A stretch of DNA of 8,450 bases, taken from Ghiorsea sp. GTDB taxonomy: Bacteria > Pseudomonadota > Zetaproteobacteria > Mariprofundales > Mariprofundaceae. The translations under genes and the position numbers were made by a program. Positions 8,144 through 8,450 of the stretch are shown one piece after another. Under the pieces are notes generated by a model. It ran no database searches. It had not been told where the DNA came from and saw only the letters and a list, made by a program, of their open reading frames with translations. Each line of letters opens with the position of its first letter. Position 1 is the first letter of the stretch. The DNA lies in contig JALUWH010000226.1 in assembly GCA_027019685.1 (NCBI GenBank), forward strand, positions 1 to 8,450, in the 5' to 3' direction.

Positions 8144-8168
8144 AAGATAAGGGGTGAGGCTTCATCTT
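8144..8168. terminator. possible weak terminator downstream of pbpC
   Basis: AAGATAAG at 8144-8151 can pair with CTTcATCTT at 8160-8168 with one bulged C, leaving an 8-nt G-rich loop. It is followed by TTATTATAAT, which is only moderately T-rich. It sits 30 bp after the pbpC stop and just beyond the stop of the minus-strand remnant. A weak bidirectional terminator between convergent genes is therefore possible. Stem stability is low. Confidence 0.3.
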
Positions 8169-8170
8169 TA

Positions 8171-8319
8171 TTATAATACTGGGTATTTATTAATTGTATT
8201 GAGTATGTTTTGTTCATAAGGAGAGCGTAGTTTCCAACAAATATAACTTACGTGTAGTTCTGAAAGTGCAAAGTTGAAAAGTTGGTCTGTATCACCTTGT
8301 GGGAAAACATGCTCAAAGT
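8171..8319 (-). pseudogene. 3' remnant of an unidentified gene, apparently cut by the insertion sequence
   Basis: On the minus strand a frame is open from inside the insertion sequence down to a TAA at 8171-8173. The part outside the element, about 49 codons, has a protein-like composition: it contains FPQGDTDQLFNFALSELH, then YICWKLRSPYEQNIL, and ends in INKYPVL. It has aromatic and charged residues in a helix-like pattern, with Trp and Cys, and no plausible start codon for a complete small gene. The gene would be convergent with pbpC, and its 5' part would lie beyond the insertion sequence or be lost. I do not recognise the family. The inference that it is coding rests on composition and on the frame meeting the element edge; it could be a chance open frame. 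Confidence 0.35.
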
Positions 8320-8381
8320 TGCTCGGTAATCCCCCCGAAAAATGTTTGAGTTTATAAGTAGAATTTTCTAGTAATATAAAC

Positions 8382-8387
8382 AGGAGA
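8382..8387 (+). promoter_or_regulatory. Shine-Dalgarno AGGAGA for the IS3 OrfA
   Basis: AGGAGA lies seven bases before the ATG at 8395 and supports that start, which opens directly into the conserved OrfA N-terminus. Confidence 0.75.
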
Positions 8388-8394
8388 TTTTACG

Positions 8395-8450
8395 ATGAAG
8401 AAATCTAGGTATAGTGATAGTCAGATAATCAAAATTTTGAAGGAAGCAGA
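8395..8450 (+). CDS. IS3-family transposase OrfA, N-terminal fragment
   Basis: Only the first 18 codons are present: MKKSRYSDSQIIKILKEA, then the frame leaves the window. This matches the N-terminus of OrfA proteins of the IS3 family (consensus MKKSRF.E.QI..ILKEAE), which start the helix-turn-helix domain (HTH_Tnp_1) that binds the terminal inverted repeats. In this family OrfA and the downstream OrfB (a DDE integrase) are normally joined by programmed -1 frameshifting to make the active OrfAB transposase. Neither OrfB nor the slippery site is visible here, so whether the element is intact is unknown. The subgroup is probably IS407/IS51-like, but this cannot be settled from 18 residues. Confidence 0.82.
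   Translation, partial: MKKSRYSDSQIIKILKEA

Larger units (their letters stand above)
8320..8450 (+). mobile_element. left end of an IS3-family insertion sequence (partial)
   Basis: The transposase start at 8395 marks an insertion sequence that runs off the right edge. Its left end should lie in the roughly 60-75 bp before the ATG. The best candidate is the TG at 8320-8321, which begins TGCTCGGTAATCCCCCCG; many IS3-family ends start with TG and have a C-run a few bases in. The C-run at 8331-8336 and the AT-rich leader at 8337-8380 also fit. The right inverted repeat and the target duplication are outside the window, so the exact boundary is uncertain by about 15 bp. Confidence 0.65.

Noticed and set aside
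8346..8377. Promoter for the insertion sequence using TTGAGT and TAATAT
   Set aside because: The spacing between the two boxes is 20 bp, too long for a standard sigma-70 promoter, and the surrounding AT-rich leader makes such matches likely by chance.

Overview
The window looks like a chromosomal stretch from a Gram-negative, probably proteobacterial, host of moderate, somewhat AT-rich base composition. The evidence is a periplasmic bacterial alpha-2-macroglobulin (A2M) gene followed directly by a penicillin-binding protein 1C (PBP1C) gene, the same order as yfhM-pbpC in Escherichia coli. I cannot fix the genus from the sequence. Nothing in the A2M-pbpC block suggests recent transfer. The only clearly mobile DNA is at the right edge.

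Layout, left to right. (1) 2-130 is the C-terminal end of a gene whose last 42 residues match the tail of D-hexose-6-phosphate mutarotase (YeaD family). (2) 131-231 is a 101-bp spacer with a possible weak terminator, an 8-bp inverted repeat, a tentative promoter and a strong ribosome binding site. (3) 232-5796 encodes a 1854-residue bacterial A2M with an intact CIEQ thioester motif. It has an N-terminal hydrophobic segment but no lipobox. (4) 5738-8113 encodes a 791-residue bifunctional PBP1C with complete glycosyltransferase and transpeptidase motifs. It overlaps the A2M gene by up to 59 bp. (5) 8114 to about 8319 holds no plus-strand gene. It contains a weak hairpin and, on the minus strand, an open frame that looks like the 3' remnant of a gene. 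(6) From about 8320 to the right edge is the left end of an IS3-family insertion sequence, with the first 18 codons of its OrfA at 8395.

How the genes work together. In the current model of the A2M-PBP1C pair, the A2M traps proteases that enter the periplasm through a damaged envelope, while PBP1C polymerises and cross-links peptidoglycan to repair the wall. The overlap seen here implies one transcript and coupled translation, which fits that model. The mutarotase fragment is an unrelated carbohydrate-metabolism neighbour. The insertion sequence appears to have landed in, and cut short, a gene convergent with pbpC. I found no evidence of an undescribed multi-gene system. The points most worth checking are the missing lipobox on the A2M, the gene remnant next to the insertion sequence, and the start of pbpC.
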